A program made the translations under genes and the position numbers. From Nymphaea colorata (lineage: Eukaryota; Streptophyta; Magnoliopsida; Nymphaeales; Nymphaeaceae): DNA of 64,000 nt. The notes under the pieces were generated by a model. That model saw nothing but the letters and a program-made list of their open reading frames with translations. It searched no databases and was not told the origin of the DNA. Position 1 is the first letter of the stretch; each line of letters begins with the position of its first letter. Shown piece by piece: positions 50,801 to 56,886 of the stretch. The stretch covers positions 7,306,176 through 7,370,175 of the forward strand of contig NC_045144.1 in assembly GCF_008831285.2 (NCBI RefSeq), read 5' to 3'.

Positions 50801-51846
50801 GGAATTCTTGAAGGTGAAGTTGGGACTCTTGTTTGTGATGGTTTTGAATATGCGTTACTATGATTAATATTGCCACTCGAGCTGCTCTTGGCTTCCACAA
50901 GTTGAGAACATCCTCTTGTTAGAAGCTTTCTTGATTCTGATACATGGCGTATTATAATATTTTTTTTCATTTGGGGATACTTTGGTAGGTATATAATGTC
51001 AAATTCTTCAGACTTGGGGACAGAGTGTGCAAATCCACATGAATCTCGTTATTTTCCAGCAAGACTACTCTTGTATGACCAGCAACCTGGTGGAGTTGGT
51101 ATTTCAGCACAGGTGGGTGATACTTGTATTGATCACAATAAGCTCAAAAACGTATGTACAAGTTAAAGGAGGCATATTGTACGATGACTCTATACACCTA
51201 CACAATCAACTAACCTAAAGGCAAGTTTGACTGGCCATTGGCTAGCTCCTACATCTTCTTGACTTCAGTGACAATCAAAGTGTCACTAATAAAACATGTA
51301 GAGAAAATTAAGAAAATGCAAAACAGATGATATGTATAAGAGAAACGAAAATAGAATTATGAACATATATATGATGTATCTATAATATAGATTCTATATG
51401 GATATGTCTGTAATGTGTAGTTGTACCTGTGGGAGCCTTTTGACTACTACGATGGAACTTACGTTACAGGTACAACCACTATTTGGAGACCTTTTAATTG
51501 CTTCATTGGAACTTATTAGATCATGTAGCTGCTTGGGAGATAAAGGCTGTCCAAACTGTGTGCAGGTCTGTTTAGGCATTCTGTACCATCTTCAATGTGG
51601 ATTTTTTTATTATTATTATTATTATTTTTTGTTTTTGCAAGAGCACCCAGCATTTAAAAAATTATTGCAGAATTTTTCTTGTCCCGAGTATAATGAAGTT
51701 CTGAGCAAGACTGCTGCCATTTTAGTTCTTGAGGTAAGCTTCCTCTGCTTTAAAGTTAATATATGTTGTATCTTTGGATGTACATTATGTTTTTATGGTA
51801 TACCCTGCAGGGTGTCATTGAGTCGGAAAATTTAAAGGCAACATGA
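10116..51846 (+). CDS. HRQ1: HRQ1-type RecQ-like DEAH helicase with N-terminal ubiquitin-like domain, 27 exons
   Basis: This is a 3'-5' superfamily 2 helicase of the Hrq1/RECQ4 group, nuclear, linked in plants and yeast to crosslink repair and genome stability. Exons: 10116-10274, 11203-12120, 13002-13107, 13265-13362, 14051-14203, 17032-17100, 17181-17303, 17380-17529, 17776-17907, 18014-18093, 18322-18416, 18504-18571, 20009-20110, 20241-20329, 43226-43333, 43426-43501, 44763-44899, 44989-45148, 45568-45744, 45834-45950, 49668-49823, 50302-50469, 50580-50692, 50989-51112, 51470-51565, 51671-51733, 51811-51846 (1,290 residues). Residues 3-80 are ubiquitin-like. A serine-rich, plant-specific stretch follows. 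The core carries LYSHQ, Walker A TASGKS (561-566), DEAH (668-671), TATSANP (706-712), [10 protein letters not shown] (861-870) and QQAGRSGRR (891-899). The C-terminal DUF1998/MZB domain has cysteines at 1245, 1247, 1253 and 1256. All introns are GT-AG and phases agree. Uncertain points: exon 3 start, exon 26 start (about 51643 is possible), and an in-frame upstream ATG at 10044. Confidence 0.9.
14204..17031. other. helicase intron 5, repeat-derived but unassigned
   Basis: This 2.8 kb intron contains no recognisable coding domain. The stretch at about 14830-15000 (AATCACCTAACTTTTGGGC and the related AATCACCTCCCGACTTTT) looks like the tandem-like text of old non-coding plant repeats. A T-rich, C-rich block follows near 16000-16080. 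A degenerate CATACA/CACACA-rich segment lies at about 16640-16770. No ends or target-site duplications could be defined. Confidence 0.4.
18967..19386. repeat. foldback (long inverted repeat) in helicase intron 12
   Basis: The left arm (about 18967-19030, ATTAATCAA...CTCAAAGAAAATCACATG) is the reverse complement of the right arm (about 19325-19386, CATGTGATTTTCTTTGAG...TTGATTAAT). About twenty bases agree without a break at CTCAAAGAAAATCACATG. Further inward, TCAAATGAAAACAAATAA (about 19090) pairs with TTATTTGTTTTCATTTGA (about 19290), so the pairing extends beyond the tips. This is MITE-like foldback architecture. I could not define a clean target-site duplication, so the superfamily is unknown. 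Confidence 0.65.
20133..20234 (+). repeat. 33-bp direct repeat spanning the 3' end of helicase intron 13
   Basis: A 33-base unit beginning TTTTCTCAAGAATTAACAG and ending CTTCATTG occurs at 20133-20165 and again, identical by eye, at 20202-20234. The second copy ends six bases before the acceptor of exon 14. The pyrimidine tract and branch-point region of this intron are therefore duplicated. Confidence 0.85.
21040..21128 (-). pseudogene. trnA-UGC: nuclear plastid DNA relic: trnA-UGC 3' exon with intron end
   Basis: On the minus strand the sequence CCTGAGAGGCGGTGGTTTAC followed by CCTG is the very conserved end of the group II intron of plastid trnA-UGC. It is followed by a diverged trnA 3' exon (GGATATCAGTGGTTCAAGTC, about 21068-21102) ending in the CTCCA terminus. 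The next bases (CTTGTGATCTTAGCCGAGACA) resemble the plastid spacer towards 23S rRNA. The substitutions in the 3' exon and the lack of the 5' exon mean it cannot be a working tRNA. I identified it from remembered plastid sequence. Transfer through a mitochondrial copy cannot be excluded. Confidence 0.75.
21234..21515 (-). repeat. 3' LTR of Copia B
   Basis: Reading on the minus strand it starts TGTTAAGTTTGTGCGCATG and ends CTTACA, with TG...CA termini. Compared with the other LTR it carries a 13-base insertion near its end and a mutated arm of the internal hairpin. Confidence 0.9.
21510..21851 (-). pseudogene. Copia B RNase H C-terminus, severed by element C
   Basis: The minus-strand frame contains [27 protein letters not shown] and [10 protein letters not shown], the C-terminal blocks of Copia RNase H. 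It ends QLEGGC with the TAA stop supplied by the first bases of the LTR. The upstream part of the domain continues at 27144 on the other side of element C. The junction is marked by the CTATA duplication. Confidence 0.85.
21852..22274 (-). repeat. 3' LTR of Copia C
   Basis: 423 bases with TG...CA ends, including an interrupted GA microsatellite at about 21908-21958 that accounts for most of the length difference from the partner LTR. Repeated CCTAGGAGA/CCTAAGAGA units lie in the middle. Confidence 0.9.
22269..26564 (-). pseudogene. Copia C gag-pol polyprotein with one in-frame stop
   Basis: The likely start is 26564 (MSSSFLPHL). Domains in order: UBN2-type gag; zinc knuckle [14 protein letters not shown]; protease [13 protein letters not shown]; integrase with an HHCC finger, CDGGGEYSS and [13 protein letters not shown]; reverse transcriptase with [12 protein letters not shown] and the catalytic YVDD; RNase H with [10 protein letters not shown]. 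It ends QLEGGC, the stop lying in the LTR. A single TGA at 24300-24302 interrupts the frame between integrase and reverse transcriptase; the frame is open on both sides. That position is CGA or CGN (Arg) in related elements, so a one-base change is the simple explanation. The stop probably inactivates the element. Confidence 0.88.
26736..27138 (-). repeat. 5' LTR of Copia C
   Basis: 403 bases, with a shorter GA run (about 26792-26820) than the partner LTR. The purine tract may vary rapidly and is not a reliable dating character. Confidence 0.9.
27144..31129 (-). pseudogene. Copia B gag-pol polyprotein remains
   Basis: Gag opens at 31129 ([17 protein letters not shown]) and runs to 30227, where a stop falls inside the zinc knuckle; the first knuckle cysteine is also replaced by tyrosine ([11 protein letters not shown]). 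Protease ([14 protein letters not shown]) is open at 29666-30109, integrase through the start of reverse transcriptase at 28121-29530 in a shifted frame, and the rest of reverse transcriptase at 27910-28293, 27707-27913 (YVDD) and about 27144-27700. At least four stops or frameshifts are needed to explain the layout. The sequence closely parallels element D domain by domain. Confidence 0.88.
31343..31612 (-). repeat. 5' LTR of Copia B
   Basis: 270 bases. It contains a perfect 12-base-pair hairpin at 31568-31593 (GGATCGGGTCTG and its complement around a two-base loop). The same motif sits at the corresponding position in the LTR of element D. Confidence 0.9.
31759..32011 (+). repeat. 5' LTR of Copia A
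   Basis: It starts TGTTGAAGCATG and ends GTGTTTCTACA. It contains a short GGACC/GGTCC hairpin near its start and a GA-rich tract (AAGAGAGAGAGAG) near 31890. Confidence 0.92.
32012..32527 (+). other. GC-rich leader of element A in place of gag
   Basis: From the primer site to the protease motif the sequence is rich in CCGCCG, CTGCTCCCTGCC and GTCGCC units. It gives long but uninformative reading frames in several frames on both strands, all Pro/Ala/Arg/Ser-rich. None shows a UBN2 gag fold or a zinc knuckle. Either gag was lost and replaced, or this is a captured host fragment. The reading frames here should not be counted as genes. Confidence 0.6.
32444..34404 (+). pseudogene. Copia A protease-integrase and start of reverse transcriptase
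   Basis: An open frame from 32444 carries protease [14 protein letters not shown] (about 32538), the integrase zinc region (WHERLGH...CDVCHLAKH), integrase core blocks [18 protein letters not shown] and [12 protein letters not shown], and the FGCVCF block. It ends at a TGA (34358-34360) in the linker before reverse transcriptase. The reading then continues to the insertion point of element D at 34404. The family is different from B, C and D (HHMTGD protease, ERKNRQL integrase). Confidence 0.88.
34405..34711 (+). repeat. 5' LTR of Copia D
   Basis: It starts TGTTAAGTCTGTACG and ends GATTCTCACA. A perfect 12-base-pair hairpin with a two-base loop lies at 34444-34469. A TTTAATAATAGAG stretch at about 34566 could serve in transcription start or polyadenylation, but this cannot be decided by reading. 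Confidence 0.95.
34712..34728 (+). other. primer-binding site of element D
   Basis: TGGTATCAGAGCCAGGT directly follows the 5' LTR. It matches the plant initiator tRNA-Met 3' end that primes reverse transcription in most plant Copia elements. Confidence 0.85.
35004..39308 (+). CDS. Copia D gag-pol polyprotein, uninterrupted 1,434 codons
   Basis: One frame encodes every activity of a Copia element. Gag (UBN2-type) covers about residues 1-280. The CX2CX4HX4C zinc knuckle starts at Cys290. The aspartic protease DSGA motif starts at about residue 365. Integrase has the HHCC finger (WHGRLAH...CSSCHLC), the DDE core blocks IYSDVWGP and CDGGGEF, and [13 protein letters not shown]. Reverse transcriptase begins near [12 protein letters not shown] and has YVDD at residues 1109-1112. 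RNase H contains [11 protein letters not shown] and [10 protein letters not shown]. The frame has no stop or frameshift, and its terminal TGT TAA is made of the first six LTR bases. Length is normal for plant Copia polyproteins (about 1,300-1,450). No separate gag frame is visible, so the gag to pol ratio must be set after transcription. Confidence 0.96.
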   Translation: MDQPAPSLLSSSFLSQLISQKLNHSNYLTWKRQIVPFIKSHRLYGHIDGTTPAPPKYVNREIKKTVVGDKGVGASAGSEISFEYETLPESNPEYEVWLAHDQSLVAYITSTLSEEVLGGIDDDLTALELWSTLATTYSQVSEARFLQLRRQFQDIKRGTRTVLEYLNEIKSVSDQLAAIGHPVSDKDKVQQALSGLGTEFDIFCTALEVLPVLPSFEDLKAKLFQHEASRVQRHNLVPSNSHNVLITGTHALQGNRTRSWTPQTGMGRGILPTPPGMNTTSATSRRIPTCFYCNKKGHVKSECWHNPQNKNSQVRRENRTVAGSAPSSSGSNPTSKVSADVQQLLMTALSKLNLKQNEQGEWYVDSGAAAHVTGDTGNLSSVSPYLDQGSVVTGDGSHHTISHIGNAQISMGSSSIPLKNVLVVPSVKKNIISVSKLIDDTHSSVEFTPSSVYVKDAQTKKTFVEGTRKGDMYVLEEAPKLSKPHPPDSCSSSHNEVNVAEYNKPSIWHGRLAHCSQSFVRSLVADGLLDKSSLSSVSESSMCSSCHLCKSHALPFQSINKRASRIFDTIYSDVWGPAPIPSSSGSRYYVIFIDSYSRHTWIHFMKHKSEVFRLFTQFHALVRNKYSSNIVHFQCDGGGEFISNEFTEYLLDNGITRQISCSHTPQQNGIAERKHRHIVESALSMMHDTDLPMTLWTEAFHTAVHVINRLPLALLDGKSPYFLLHQEQPRYEELRVFGCVCYVHVDVSLRNKFQDRAILCRFVGYAENYKGYRCYNPKTGRVHISRHVVFDENRLQDPKATCMTLKDKNEIYDTWLHAEILRQGTDRLIEHEEQDVNEAETLVRDSLDSMPSSSQPHDSPIHSRFSGLVYSRRSAPNAAPRQSQRVRHPIDRWVSYNNFSLDFQLFMTEVSKKVEPKSYHHASKEKCWVEAMNEEMAALHECQTWQIVPRPTDKNVVGSKWVYKLKYKPDGSIDRHKARLVARGFTQQYGEDYDETFSPVIKMGTIRVIISLAVSYGWPLYQLDVKNAFLHGILKEEVYMEQPPGYNTHDPQKWVCKLHKSLYGLKQASRSWFDRFSHHIQQAGFLRSSLDHSLFMYHTEEVTTWLLIYVDDIVITGNSSSHISYVKDLLQQEFKMKDLGELRYFLGVELDRANDRLTLTQHKYTLDILDRAGMINCKPITTPSVLNTKLAASDGTAAYSNPTFYRSIVGMLQYLTFTRPDIVYAVNQISQFMHAPTEGHMDATKRILRYLKATLGDGLIYTKCPNVSLGHSIYTYTDADWAGDPDDRRSVSGFCLFLDSNLICWSSKKQRAVARSSTEAEYRAMAAGTAEASWLRHLLGELHLPIVQSSLLCDNQSAIKIAFNPILHNRTKHIEIDQHFIRQKVEEAEILPTYISTSEQIADLFTKGLTGQHFWDLKNKLCMIKSHAQLEGGC
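39303..39609 (+). repeat. 3' LTR of Copia D
   Basis: 307 bases, same length as the 5' LTR and identical on visual comparison, indicating very recent insertion. It overlaps the last two codons of the polyprotein. Confidence 0.95.
39615..41023 (+). pseudogene. Copia A reverse transcriptase and RNase H remains
   Basis: Downstream of element D the A frame resumes inside the GSKWV block and includes [31 protein letters not shown], the catalytic YVDD (about 40060) and [15 protein letters not shown] at 40525-40527 stops it and a TAG follows near 40564. RNase H continues in a shifted frame from about 40763 with [18 protein letters not shown] and [13 protein letters not shown]. It ends QLEGEC, its TGA lying in the first bases of the 3' LTR. 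The enzyme is non-functional. Confidence 0.88.
41018..41270 (+). repeat. 3' LTR of Copia A
   Basis: 253 bases with TG...CA ends. It differs from the 5' LTR at about nine positions, for example within the GGACC(A/G)GGTCC hairpin. This suggests an insertion considerably older than D. Confidence 0.92.
41276..43225 (+). other. right end of intron 14: microsatellites and GACTAGTC-rich repeat
   Basis: After element A the DNA starts with AATAGGGGAGTGTTACAAG, which resembles a purine tract plus LTR start, but no partner LTR was found. A CA run lies at 41948-41968. 42045-42160 is packed with ACTAGTCAA and GACTAGTC units in both directions, as in subterminal regions of some MITEs. A TA/TG microsatellite occupies about 42390-42446. 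From 42560 to 43225 the sequence looks like ordinary T-rich intron. Confidence 0.5.
42390..42446. repeat. TA/TG microsatellite
   Basis: Alternating TA units with short TGTG interruptions are directly visible. It is likely unstable in length. Confidence 0.85.
43502..44762 (+). other. helicase intron 16 with a short tandem duplication
   Basis: A unit containing TAATTAGGTGCACCCCAAAA is repeated twice in tandem between about 43845 and 43918. The rest is AT-rich intron with no domain or transposon boundary that I can define. Confidence 0.5.
46050..47065. mobile_element. non-autonomous TIR transposon, copy 2 (hAT-like, 1,016 bp)
   Basis: It starts CTATGTCACA and ends TGTGACATAG, so the 10-bp ends are perfect inverted repeats. 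It is flanked by GCATTTTC (46042-46049) and GCATTTGC (47066-47073), an 8-bp duplication with one mismatch. Just inside the left end is an array of GGTACG hexamers (GGTACGGGTACGGGTGCTGG), and the right end carries matching GTACCCGTACCG units. The centre is GC-rich with TCGCC/GTCGCC units (about 46690-46790). A perfect 15-base-pair hairpin with a two-base loop lies at 46912-46943 (TTTAGACTCGGTCAA and its complement). There is no transposase. It sits in helicase intron 20. Confidence 0.85.
47258..47557 (+). repeat. 5' LTR of element E
   Basis: 300 bases, with a GGATCCAGATCC hairpin and a TATATAAAGGGAGG box at about 47358 that looks like a TATA element. Confidence 0.88.
47588..48652 (+). pseudogene. 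gag-like and low-complexity reading frame of element E, split by a TAG
   Basis: From ATG 47588 the frame gives a helical, heptad-like stretch ([12 protein letters not shown] and flanking residues). This is reminiscent of the coiled coil at the start of some plant retrotransposon gag proteins. It reaches TAG at 47903-47905. The same frame reopens and runs to 48652 as a Gly/Pro/Ser-rich sequence with high GC content. No zinc knuckle or enzyme motif is present. Whether it is ever translated is unknown. Confidence 0.5.
48884..49182 (+). repeat. 3' LTR of element E
   Basis: 299 bases, nearly identical to the 5' LTR. Differences seen include ATCACATC for ATCAAATC, TTAGATTTT for TTACAATTT, and a shortened ATTCTTAAATC. 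Confidence 0.88.
49814..50028 (+). repeat. tandem duplication carrying a second copy of the exon 21 donor site
   Basis: About 98 bases beginning TGGTGAATATGTAAGCC and ending TTATTAGTTGGA occur at 49814-49912 and again, slightly diverged, at 49931-50028. The unit includes the last codons of helicase exon 21 and its GT donor, so intron 21 holds a second donor-like GAATATGTAAGCC at about 49934. Both copies also contain a TCTAAACAGGAA acceptor-like site. Confidence 0.8.
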
Positions 51847-54800
51847 AGTGGAGAAGGAACTGAAACATCTCCACGACCATAGTACCAAGTGGCTGCTAGA
51901 ATGTGGTTCTCGCGTAACACTTGACACATTCAAGTGACTGGAGCTGGTGTAAAGACGTCTTGCAATATAGATTACGAGGTGGAGGAGGATAGTAGATCAA
52001 TAAGCTATTAGCACCATCAGATAGCAAAGATGTTGTACTCGTCATTCGCTTTTGCTAGCAGGAAATGCAATTAGTTCATTGAGTAATTGACATCTGAGTG
52101 TACTTGGGGGAAGAGTAACAATTTATTCCACACAAACATAATCTTGAACCTCTTTTTCTCGGTTTAGGTACATGCATACACGTATGCATGTGGCTCGCGG
52201 ACATTTGTGGGCTTCCATTACCGAGTAGTAACTTTACAAAGACTAGCTCACAAGCGTCTCCACATGGTCGCCAGGGTTTGTTCGAAGAATTTTTGTTATG
52301 GTTTGGCTAAAAATTCAGGATTTTAATTATCATGGCACTGTCTAGGCATATATATTTATTACTTCTCACATACTAATCAGTTAGAAAAGTTTTTATGTAT
52401 CTGGGTGTATCGAGAGGGGGAGAAATAGATGTTACTATTGAAGAATTATCATGGTACTTTTGTAGGGAATTCTGTAAATAATTTAATTGATTGCCACATT
52501 TTTCAAGAAAATATTACAAGTTTGCCATTAGATAAACACAAGGGGAATTACAAGTAAATGTGAAAATGACATTGTAGATTTACTACAGAGACGTGTCATT
52601 TAAAAGTTGAATCGAACTATTTTGGTCTTCATTGCCCTTACTTCTGCCTTTTTAGTATTTAATATAAGAAAAATCTTAGGGATTGATCTGTCGTTGCTGT
52701 CATTTTCAATTTGTATGATTATAGTTGTCTGTTCTCATTCGGTGGATTGCTAGCTTTTGTTGGCCGTTTCTGAAGGCGTTCGTGTATCATCTACTCTAAC
52801 CAGTATTGTGGCTCTAGCAGTCTGATCGGTTCACTTGATCGACCTATTTCAGGACACAACAACTTGAACCGTCCTTGGATTTAGGGGGCTGGAGATCCAA
52901 AAAGGTGGTTAACATAACAGATAAGTTTTTTTTTTTCCTCCAAAATTAATTTTGTTGAAAATGTTCTTGTAATCAGTGCCAAAGAATATCATAACATCCT
53001 GTCTAGGACGAACAACAGATCGGCTATTCTTGCTCTCAAATGTTGTCGCAGCCTTTTTAAGGCGCAACATAAGTATTGAAAAGGAAAACTTGTTAAAATT
53101 ATAACTTAGAGATGTAGTTTTGAGATCTCCCATCGCCTCATCAACACGACTCAAATCATAATGCACCAGTCTATCAACCATTGTAGTTATCAATTAATGC
53201 TGATATTTTGGTAATCAAGCATCATTAAGCCCGTAAAATCAAATGATATATCGTTTCTTATGTTCTAGCCTACATGAAAAACTTTAATAAACAAAAAAAA
53301 AGCACAAATATTACAAAAAGACGAAAAAAAAAAGCTTGGTACAAACAACCGCACCTTATCGCAGTTTGGGATAAGTGATTTCGGAGTTTTCATTTTCCTG
53401 TTGAACTTAAGTCTTCGTTTCTGCAAAGAAAAAAATTAAACCAATCACAGGGGTGGAGGCAGCCATGGGCTTCTGTGGGCAATCGCCCACACAGAACCAT
53501 GAGAAGTACTTAGTTCTACACGAATACCTCATGGCTTTTTTCCATTTAAACATACTTTTATATAAAAACAAATTCGAAAATCAGGGAGAGCATGGAGACC
53601 CATAGCTTGGAAACTTTTGGCATCGAAGAGTAGAACTTCAAAGAAAATGAAAAACTTTACAAGTAGGCAACAAATGAAGCTGGCAAGTCTGAGATGCCCT
53701 TACAAACATAAGTGTTGTTTGTTCACCTCAGTTTATATCGGAGGTGATATGAGATTATCAAGGATGTCAGATCCGAGGATTTGAGGTCAGACCCGAAGAT
53801 CTGAAATCCACATTTTTCTATAGATTGAACCTGGTGTTTGTCTATTTTCTAGGCTCTACAGAAAGAGGATTTTTGTAATTAATGAATTTATTTTTTGGAT
53901 TAATTTTTAAATCCACCACTTTCTCGGCGATCAATCAAGCAATGTAAGAGTTGGTACAAACGCGGCCACATTGTTCATGATTTTTAGGAACATGACAATT
54001 GATATTGGATGTGGAATCCAAGATTGCTAACAACATTAATTACTACACAAAATTGGAAATTAGTTAATTTAGTTTTGCTTTTGGTCAGAACTGACTACGG
54101 AACAGTCATGTTCTATCCAAGAGCGGTTTCTTTTTATGGAAAGTTAAGTTTATTCCCGAGTGTGACAATGTGTCCTAAGTCATAACTATATTAAACGGCA
54201 TTACAATAAGAATTTGCATAAAAATTTGGTAGATTAAAATATACCAACATCATTAAAATTTGGTAGATTAAAATATACCAACATCATTAATATGCAACTG
54301 ATGGGAAGCCAATCCGGCCCCCGGCCGGCAAGGCCCAAAGGAGTTAACTCCTCTAAGATCCTATTCAAGTCAGCACGAGAATTTTCAACAACCATGAAGA
54401 GAAAATTCCGTGCAATTAAAATGCGCAACACCATAAATGGTTGCATCACGTCTCGTTGTAATTATGTTAAACAAAAAATATAGTTGTGCTGAAACAACTT
54501 AGTGAAGGCACGTTTCTTGCTGATCACAAGCATAGAAAGAGAAACGAAGTTCTAACAGTCGGTGGTCCATCGGCGACAATTATAGTTGGCTAAAAATGTT
54601 CATCCCTTTTGTGAATTAGAAAGAGAAAGATCCTGAAAAAATGATGGAAACTAAAGCCTTGGAGATCTGGAAATCAATATGCTTTACTCGATAACCTTTC
54701 AGGAGCACAATTTTGAGTAAATGAATGAATACATGAAAGGACAAGAAAAGACATGCACAAAGTAGAAGAAAGGAACAGATGTTCTGAAAATATTGCCTTG

Positions 54801-55905
54801 TTAGCACTTGGTACCGGCGTCTGGTTGCTTCTTTCTCACCCACCTAGACACCATGATTCCGTTCATCTGCTTGCTCATCATGCATCGGAACTATCTCTTC
54901 TTCCTTTGTTTTTGTTCAATAAAGGTTTTATGAAAAATTTAAAGGAGTCCGGAATCAAATTTTACTAAAAACAGTTGAGAAGTCGATCAGATTTCGTTCG
55001 AGTCGACTGCTGCCCATGTCGGACATGTTCTTCCCATTTTCCGGTGGCGATTTCTGATTTTTAATGCAAAACAGGAGTTTTTTTTTTTTTTTATTAACAA
55101 TCGGGGCTTTTGTGTGTAGACGTATTAGGACTGTGCATATGATGATTTCGAAACCAGAATAAATAGAAATTGGAATCCATTAGGTTGGATTTTGATCAAA
55201 ATCATGCCGCCAGTCAAGTTTTCTAAAGTTCCAGCTACAACTCTTGATTTTCAGGAAAAAAAAAAAACTTGATTTTCTGGTTCAATTCAATTGCTCGCAG
55301 CAGAGATGGAGAGATCAAGAGAGACATAGGCAATGCTAATGAGAGAGAGAGAGAGAGAGACCAAAGAACTCGATCGGTCGATAGTAAGAAATAGAGAACT
55401 CACCGTTCATTAAGAACACGAGTACAGAGCTTCTTTTGCTGCCCTTTCTTGGTGAAAAAAGAGCCATCGCCGACATCGAGTCGATCAACTTCATTAATGA
55501 ATCATTAATCGACTACCAACATCGTTTATGCAAACATGAAGCAGCTTATAGGAAGCAAATCCGGCCACCGGCCAGCAACCCAAAACCAATCTTGGCTCCG
55601 CCAATAAGATGATCTACGTTACATTATATTACACTGAACCAGACAGAGTTAATCCCGACCAAAACTTCCAAAGGAACATTAACAAGACCAAGAAGTGGAA
55701 GGAAGGAAGATCAGTTACATGCTGCAAGGAAAATATATATTTACAATTTGAATCAATGGAATCCCTAGCTTATAATCAAATCTTCAAAAACCGGCATAAA
55801 GAGAATAGCTACAAAAAGAAGCACATAAGCGACCATGAAGCCAAGACTCACTGAAGCAACTAGGAAGAATCGGTGACTACCCATGGCCTCTTGCATGCAT
55901 GACTT
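51847..55905. other. intergenic region between the helicase and MADS genes
   Basis: The first 300-400 bases are the likely helicase 3' UTR. No protein-coding domain is visible in the rest. A 34-base unit (AAAATTTGGTAGATTAAAAT...) is perfectly duplicated at 54221-54254 and 54255-54288. Directly after it, GGAAGCCAATCCGGCCCCCG (54303 onwards) has a diverged relative at about 55550 (GGAAGCAAATCCGGCCACCG). The TGTGGGC/GCCCACA hairpin near 53477 and the CAGGGGTGGAGGCAG text at 53446 look like part of an old transposon, but no partner end was found. Confidence 0.45.
54221..54288. repeat. perfect 34-bp tandem duplication
   Basis: Two identical head-to-tail copies of AAAATTTGGTAGATTAAAAT plus fourteen bases ending CATT. 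The perfect identity suggests a recent replication-slippage or repair event. Confidence 0.9.
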
Positions 55906-56886
55906 TCAATCCATCAAGTAATCAAACGCCTGCATGGGGTCCGAGTGATCCATGAGGCCCATAAACAGATCCATGTCCTCGTGCATCGGAGGGAGTGGGG
56001 GTAGGGAGTAAGGCGGTGCTTGAGAGACGAGCTGCTGTTGATGCTTCATCGTCTTCTGATCATCGATATTAGTGGTGAACGTTTCTTCAGCCATGAAGGA
56101 GGCGTTGCTCTCCTGCATCCCCCACCCGAACGCTGCCGGTGTTTGCATGCATGGCGTCGGTTGGGTGCAGTAGAAAGCAGGAGTGGCGCCAGGGACGAGA
56201 GCGGCCTCATAGTCGCTGAGCCAGCAGCTGGTTAAGCCACCACCACCACCACCACCACAAGGCGCGTTGTCATTGTCGTAACCGAAATGCACTAGTACTT
56301 CTTCCGATTCCGACAGAGTAATGGTGGCTGCCGGCAGCGGAGGTGGCGGAAGAAGAGCCGACTGCAGCGGGGTCTCGTACCTTGCGACATGGTCCGCCCT
56401 CGTGCTTCCCAGCACCTTCGATGACTCGCCCAGGTATCTGCGGCTCACCTGTTTGATCTTGGAGTCGAGCAGGAGCTGCAAATCGAGCACTCCCTGAAGG
56501 TCCATGTCCTCCACCAGGCTCCATCGGTTCCACAGCAACAGAGACGCCAGCTTCGCGTTCTCCTTCCGCCTGTGCTCCAGTTCCTCCTCCAGCTTCTTCT
56601 TCTTCGATCGCAGAAGGCTCGAGATGTCCTGCTGCCGTTTGTCGCGCTCCTTCTTAGGCGCCCGCTGGAACCGCTCGATCACCCTCCGGACCTCGGCTGG
56701 GTCCTCCGGCCACGTCTGGGGGCACGACCCCGGCGCTGAGCTATAGACGATCATGCACGCCTCCACGTCGCAGAGCGTCGAGAACTCAAAAATCTTCTTC
56801 GTCAGGCCCCGACGGCGCTTGGTGAAAGTGGCGTTGCGGGATCGTTCGCCGGTGATGAGTTTGATCGGAAGCTTGGCACGCCCCAT
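55906..56886 (-). CDS. type I MADS-box transcription factor (M-beta/M-gamma-like), intronless
   Basis: The protein has 326 residues in a single exon, as is usual for type I MADS genes. Residues 1-60 form the MADS DNA-binding and dimerisation domain (MGRAKLPIKLITGERSRNAT, FTKRRRGLTKKIFEFSTLCD, ACMIVYSS). It is followed by the WPEDPAEVRRVIERF block common in the M-beta and M-gamma groups, which act in female gametophyte and endosperm development. Residues about 85-125 are a charged coiled coil (RSKKKKLEEELEHRRKENAK). There is no type II K-domain. The C-terminal half is low in complexity (a Gly run from a CCACCACCA repeat) and acidic at the end. An upstream in-frame ATG at 56931 exists, but 56886 opens the conserved domain and is preferred. 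Subgroup and symbol are not assigned. Confidence 0.9.
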   Translation of the reverse strand: MGRAKLPIKLITGERSRNATFTKRRRGLTKKIFEFSTLCDVEACMIVYSSAPGSCPQTWPEDPAEVRRVIERFQRAPKKERDKRQQDISSLLRSKKKKLEEELEHRRKENAKLASLLLWNRWSLVEDMDLQGVLDLQLLLDSKIKQVSRRYLGESSKVLGSTRADHVARYETPLQSALLPPPPLPAATITLSESEEVLVHFGYDNDNAPCGGGGGGGLTSCWLSDYEAALVPGATPAFYCTQPTPCMQTPAAFGWGMQESNASFMAEETFTTNIDDQKTMKHQQQLVSQAPPYSLPPLPPMHEDMDLFMGLMDHSDPMQAFDYLMD

